Source: JALVDI01 sp039186435 (lineage in GTDB: Bacteria > Myxococcota_A > Polyangia > Polyangiales > Houyiibacteriaceae). From it: a DNA stretch of 7,035 bases. The notes under the pieces were generated by a model. That model was not told where the DNA came from, made no database searches, and worked only from the letters and a program-made list of their open reading frames with translations. Location: positions 1-7,035 of the forward strand of contig JBCDAA010000448.1 in NCBI GenBank assembly GCA_039186435.1, written 5' to 3'. A program made the translations under genes and the position numbers. The number at the start of each line of letters is the position of its first letter. The stretch's first letter is position 1. Positions 5,143 through 7,035 of this stretch are shown here, piece after piece.

Positions 5143-6057
5143 TCAACCGCGTCGCTCGAAACACTCCGGGGCGATCGGCAGCCGGGTTCGAACGGGCGCG
5201 GTCGCGTCCACGAAGCGGTTGGTGACGCTGTCGTGATAACCGCTCGCGGCGGGTAGGTCCGGCAGATGCCCTTGGTAGAAGAGGACGATTCGGGCCATTC
5301 CGAGTTCGCGAACGTACTTGCCCACCATCGACGCGAGACCGACCGGGAGGTGACGGTCGTCCGCTTTTACTTCGAAGGTGACCTCGCCGAGTTTCGGGAC
5401 GTGGTAGGTGCTCCGCCCCTTCTCCTCAGTGACGGCCTTCGCATGTCGAAACCGTTGAAAGTACTTTCCGTAGCGACGAATGCCGCCAACCATCCCGCAA
5501 ATCCCGAGGACGTCGTCTTTGCCGGCTGCGCGCGCGTCGAGGAGAAGGCGCTCGAAGAGTTCGAGGTCCACCTGGAGCTTGGTCTGGCCGCCGGCCAATG
5601 CTGTGTTGAGAAGGGAGGCGCACACGATGCCGGTGCGGAGCCGTTGAATCTTCACGCCGCCTTTTTGAAGTGCAGCCAAGATCTCGTGGCCTGAATCAGC
5701 CTCTCCGCCAAAGGCAGGAAGCGGAAGCGGATCCATCCAGCACTGCTGCGCCGTTGTCGGATCCGGGCAGGGGCCGCGCAGGGTGAGAAGTCCATCGATG
5801 CTGAGGGCTTCGATGAGCTCGTCTGCGTAGCGAGGCAGCCGACCGAGGGTGCGCTCTGCGAGGGCAAGGGCGAGACCTTCCGCGTGCGCCATCTTTCCGA
5901 AGGCGCTCGTTTGTTTGCTGTCACCGACCTTCAGTTTGGTGCCGAGCTCGTGCAATCGATCCGCGTCGTAGCGGCGAACCTCGACCGTGAGCGCAGTCGC
6001 GATCAACGGGCCGAGACGAGGGCCTAACCCGTTTTCGTCCACTCCGACGATTCGCAT
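5143..6057 (-). CDS. RNase HII-like protein (long, atypical family)
   Basis: A 304-residue protein with the RNase H type 2 fold signature. The N-terminus VGVDENGLGPRLGPLIATALTVE (residues 4-26) corresponds to the RNase HII strand with its catalytic Asp-Glu pair, here Asp7-Glu8, followed by the GxxxGP turn; VGDSKQTS (44-51) matches the DSK motif. Near the C-terminus, VKADDRHLPVGLASMVGKYVREL (230-252) matches the last active-site Asp (233/234) and the ASxxxK helix. In between, where RNase HII has a third Asp in a VDG strand, this protein has GICGMVGGIRRYGKYF (185-200) with Cys187, so the classical DEDD set looks incomplete. It is about 100 residues longer than usual RNase HII because of an insert (~75-180). 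RNase HII removes ribonucleotides from DNA or RNA from hybrids; whether this relative does so is open. I recall similar proteins in myxobacteria, from memory only. The ATG at 6057 gives the catalytic strand at the exact N-terminus. Confidence 0.75.
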   Translation of the reverse strand: MRIVGVDENGLGPRLGPLIATALTVEVRRYDADRLHELGTKLKVGDSKQTSAFGKMAHAEGLALALAERTLGRLPRYADELIEALSIDGLLTLRGPCPDPTTAQQCWMDPLPLPAFGGEADSGHEILAALQKGGVKIQRLRTGIVCASLLNTALAGGQTKLQVDLELFERLLLDARAAGKDDVLGICGMVGGIRRYGKYFQRFRHAKAVTEEKGRSTYHVPKLGEVTFEVKADDRHLPVGLASMVGKYVRELGMARIVLFYQGHLPDLPAASGYHDSVTNRFVDATAPVRTRLPIAPECFERRG

Positions 6058-6062
6058 GCGAG

Positions 6063-6081
6063 GTCATACCGCGGATATGAC
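6063..6081. promoter_or_regulatory. Dyad GTCATA-N7-TATGAC in the divergent intergenic region
   Basis: Perfect 6-bp arms, GTCATA (6063-6068) and TATGAC (6076-6081), flank CCGCGGA. The dyad occupies much of the 54-bp gap between two divergent genes and overlaps the translation-initiation region of the minus-strand gene, six bases before its ATG. This is suitable placement for an operator or shared promoter element. Flanking AGGTC (6061-6065) and GACCT (6096-6100) are also inverted. Confidence 0.35.
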
Positions 6082-6111
6082 GTGAACGAAATCCGGACCT
6101 AGGCTGAAGCT

Positions 6112-6747
6112 ATGGCTGCCACCGCTGCGGCGCTCTTCGTGTCCTTTTGGATCATGTTGGGCCTCTCGATTCTGCTGGCGGACGTCTCCGCGTACCGCCG
6201 AACGGGACCTCTCCACAAGCCGCCACGCGCGATCGAAAAGCTCGACGACGGCGAGGAGGTCAAGCTGGTCGGTACCGTTCGCCTCGCGGACGATGCCCTA
6301 AAGGCGCCCGTGAGTGGAAAGCCTTGTGCAGGTTATGAAGTACGCGTGGCGCGCCGGCGCCTGATGCGCTGGCGGCCGGTGCGTGTAGCGAGAGAGCGTG
6401 TGGGGTTCTTTCTCGACGATGGCACTGGCGAAGTCTTCGTTCGGCTGGATGAGGGCGCACAGGTGCAGCTTGTGACCAGTGCTCGCTATCGCGCATCACG
6501 CAAGCTGCGGCGGTCGATTCGAGGGGTCCTTGGCAACCTGCTTCAAGAGGCGCCGGCTCGGTCGTACCGATGCGACGAAGGAGCGCTGACCGAAGGCGCG
6601 CGAGTCGCGGTCTATGGGGTTGCTCGACAGGTTTCGGACGCGAGGCCCGAGCGAGAGGATGGGTACCGCGCGCGTCGCTACCGTTTCGTCGTCGAGTCCG
6701 CGCGCGAGGGCCTCTACGTTAGCGACGAGCGCGCTGCCCTCGGCTGA
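6112..6747 (+). CDS. Membrane-anchored GIDE-domain-like protein
   Basis: A 211-residue protein. Residues ~5-23 (AAALFVSFWIMLGLSILLA) form one transmembrane helix. The rest resembles the GIDE domain (PF12483) known from the membrane region of the mitochondrial E3 ligase MULAN/MAPL and from many bacterial proteins: VKLVGTVRLADDALKAPVSGKPCAGYEVRV (50-79), a strand VGFFLDDGTGEVFVRLDEGAQVQLV, then a basic segment and YRCDEGALTEGARVAVYGVAR, followed by a strand pair RRYRFVVESAREGLYVSD. No RING finger is present, so there is no reason to expect ubiquitin ligase activity. Bacterial members have no firmly assigned role. Unlike MAPL, no second transmembrane segment follows the domain. The ATG at 6112 begins just before the membrane helix; no strong Shine-Dalgarno is seen. 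The gene diverges from the RNase HII-like gene with a 54-bp gap. Confidence 0.7.
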   Translation: MAATAAALFVSFWIMLGLSILLADVSAYRRTGPLHKPPRAIEKLDDGEEVKLVGTVRLADDALKAPVSGKPCAGYEVRVARRRLMRWRPVRVARERVGFFLDDGTGEVFVRLDEGAQVQLVTSARYRASRKLRRSIRGVLGNLLQEAPARSYRCDEGALTEGARVAVYGVARQVSDARPEREDGYRARRYRFVVESAREGLYVSDERAALG

Positions 6748-6810
6748 GTTCTAGGCCTGTGGCCAGAGGCTTTGGCGCGATCCTCGACGCATAGCCTCAG
6801 CCGACCTGAT

Positions 6811-6829
6811 TCTAGTGACACTTGGCGGC
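6811..6829. repeat. 19-bp repeat, copy 1
   Basis: TCTAGTGACACTTGGCGGC, matching copy 2 at 7006-7024 at 15 of 19 positions, including ACACTTGG. Copy 1 runs straight into the 13-bp hairpin. The nearby TTTGGCGCG pair repeats with almost the same offset (199 vs 195 bp), which suggests duplication of a unit of about 197 bp. Confidence 0.5.
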
Positions 6830-6835
6830 ATGTCG

Positions 6836-6869
6836 TTCGCAGGGGGACGGAAGTTGGTCCCCCTGCGAA
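6836..6869. repeat. Strong hairpin, 13-bp perfect stem with 8-nt loop
   Basis: TTCGCAGGGGGAC (6836-6848) and GTCCCCCTGCGAA (6857-6869) pair perfectly around loop GGAAGTTG. Outer arms can extend it: GGCGGC (6824-6829) with GCCGCC (6875-6880), or alternatively GGCATGT (6827-6833) with ACATGCC (6883-6889). It lies 89 bp after the GIDE-like gene. There is no T-tract after the stem on either strand, so a canonical Rho-independent terminator is not supported, although a stem this stable could still stop transcription or protect an mRNA 3' end. Confidence 0.7.
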
Positions 6870-6877
6870 AGAGCGCC

Positions 6878-6901
6878 GCCCAACATGCCCGGCCCAACAT
6901 G
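6878..6901. repeat. Direct repeat GCCCAACATG, two copies 14 bp apart
   Basis: GCCCAACATG occurs at 6878-6887 and 6892-6901, separated by CCCG. The first copy contributes to both alternative outer stems of the adjacent 13-bp hairpin, so the second copy may provide a competing pairing partner. Confidence 0.5.
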
Positions 6902-6942
6902 GGTCGTAACAATACTAGCCTCCCTTAATTGTCTGCAGAGGT

Positions 6943-6960
6943 CTGTTCGCTGACGAACAG
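6943..6960. repeat. 7-bp perfect hairpin CTGTTCG-CTGA-CGAACAG
   Basis: Arms 6943-6949 and 6954-6960 with a 4-nt loop. It is not followed directly by a T-tract (GGTTTT begins at 6967, seven bases on), so terminator status is doubtful; a palindromic protein-binding site is equally possible. Confidence 0.45.
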
Positions 6961-7005
6961 GATCGAGGTTTTGGCGCGTATGGGGTTGCGGAAACGAACG
7001 GTCGT

Positions 7006-7024
7006 ACTATTAACACTTGGTGGC
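7006..7024. repeat. 19-bp repeat, copy 2 (near window edge)
   Basis: ACTATTAACACTTGGTGGC, the partner of copy 1 at 6811-6829. What follows lies mostly outside the window, so it is not known whether a second hairpin accompanies it. Confidence 0.5.
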
Positions 7025-7035
7025 CAAAGGACAGA

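Larger units (their letters stand above)
6748..7035. other. Gene-free region of 288 bp with hairpins and repeats
   Basis: I find no coding sequence here on either strand. It holds a 13-bp hairpin (6836-6869), a directly repeated decamer (6878-6901), a 7-bp hairpin (6943-6960) and two degenerate copies of a 19-bp sequence (6811-6829 and 7006-7024). The decamer TTTGGCGCG also recurs less one base (6771-6779 and 6970-6978). A promoter-like TTGCGG-N16-TATTAA near 6986-7013 may serve a gene starting beyond the right edge. Confidence 0.6.

Noticed and set aside
5179..5194. tRNA T-arm-like GGGTTCGAACGGG
   Set aside because: It is inside the RNase HII-like coding sequence (residues near APVRTRLP), and no acceptor, D or anticodon arm can be formed around it.
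6878..6901. Possible integron attC core sites (GCCCAAC fits RYYYAAC)
   Set aside because: No matching GTTRRRY core is found at attC spacing in this region, and no integrase or cassette structure is seen.
1..7035. A multi-gene defence, secretion or mobile system
   Set aside because: No transposase, integrase, nuclease-helicase pair, toxin-antitoxin pair or CRISPR repeat is seen. Genes alternate strands in short units with unrelated predicted roles.

Overview
The window is GC-rich, densely coded bacterial chromosomal DNA. Three things point to a Gram-negative, probably a member of the Myxococcota or a related former deltaproteobacterial lineage: a penicillin-insensitive murein endopeptidase-like lipoprotein, a TPR protein carrying a degenerate zincin domain, and a long RNase HII-like protein of a type I recall from myxobacteria. 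This assignment is inference from family content; no rRNA or marker gene is present. I see no mobile element, CRISPR array, tRNA or rRNA, and no defence-type or other multi-gene 'system'.

Layout, left to right. (1) Positions 1-1575, plus strand: the C-terminal part of a PEP-utilising (PEP synthase / rifampin-phosphotransferase-like) protein that enters from the left edge, followed with no gap (TAG directly abutting ATG) by an RluA-family pseudouridine synthase. (2) Positions 1538-2512, minus strand: a TPR protein ending in what looks like an inactivated minimal zincin metallopeptidase domain; its 3' end overlaps the pseudouridine synthase tail-to-tail by 38 bp. (3) A 205-bp divergent region with a perfect 14-bp palindrome and an 8-bp hairpin. 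(4) Positions 2718-3524, plus strand: an M74/MepA-like murein endopeptidase, then a small lipoprotein gene (3655-4155) preceded by a good match to a sigma-54 promoter. (5) Positions 4168-4905 and 5143-6057, minus strand: a pseudo-receiver protein and an RNase HII-like protein, separated by a 237-bp intergenic region that holds an AT-rich block and a potential branched RNA structure. (6) Positions 6112-6747, plus strand: a membrane-anchored GIDE-domain-like protein, divergent from the RNase HII-like gene across 54 bp containing a dyad. (7) Positions 6748-7035: no gene, but a strong 13-bp hairpin and a sequence that recurs about 195 bp later at the window edge.

The genes do not form one obvious pathway. 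The cell-envelope theme (MepA-like lipoprotein, second lipoprotein, membrane GIDE protein) and the RNA/nucleic-acid theme (pseudouridine synthase, RNase HII-like) are interleaved on opposite strands in short transcription units. The most useful leads are the degenerate peptidase domain, the atypical RNase HII-like catalytic set, and the structured non-coding segments at 5015-5103 and 6811-7024.
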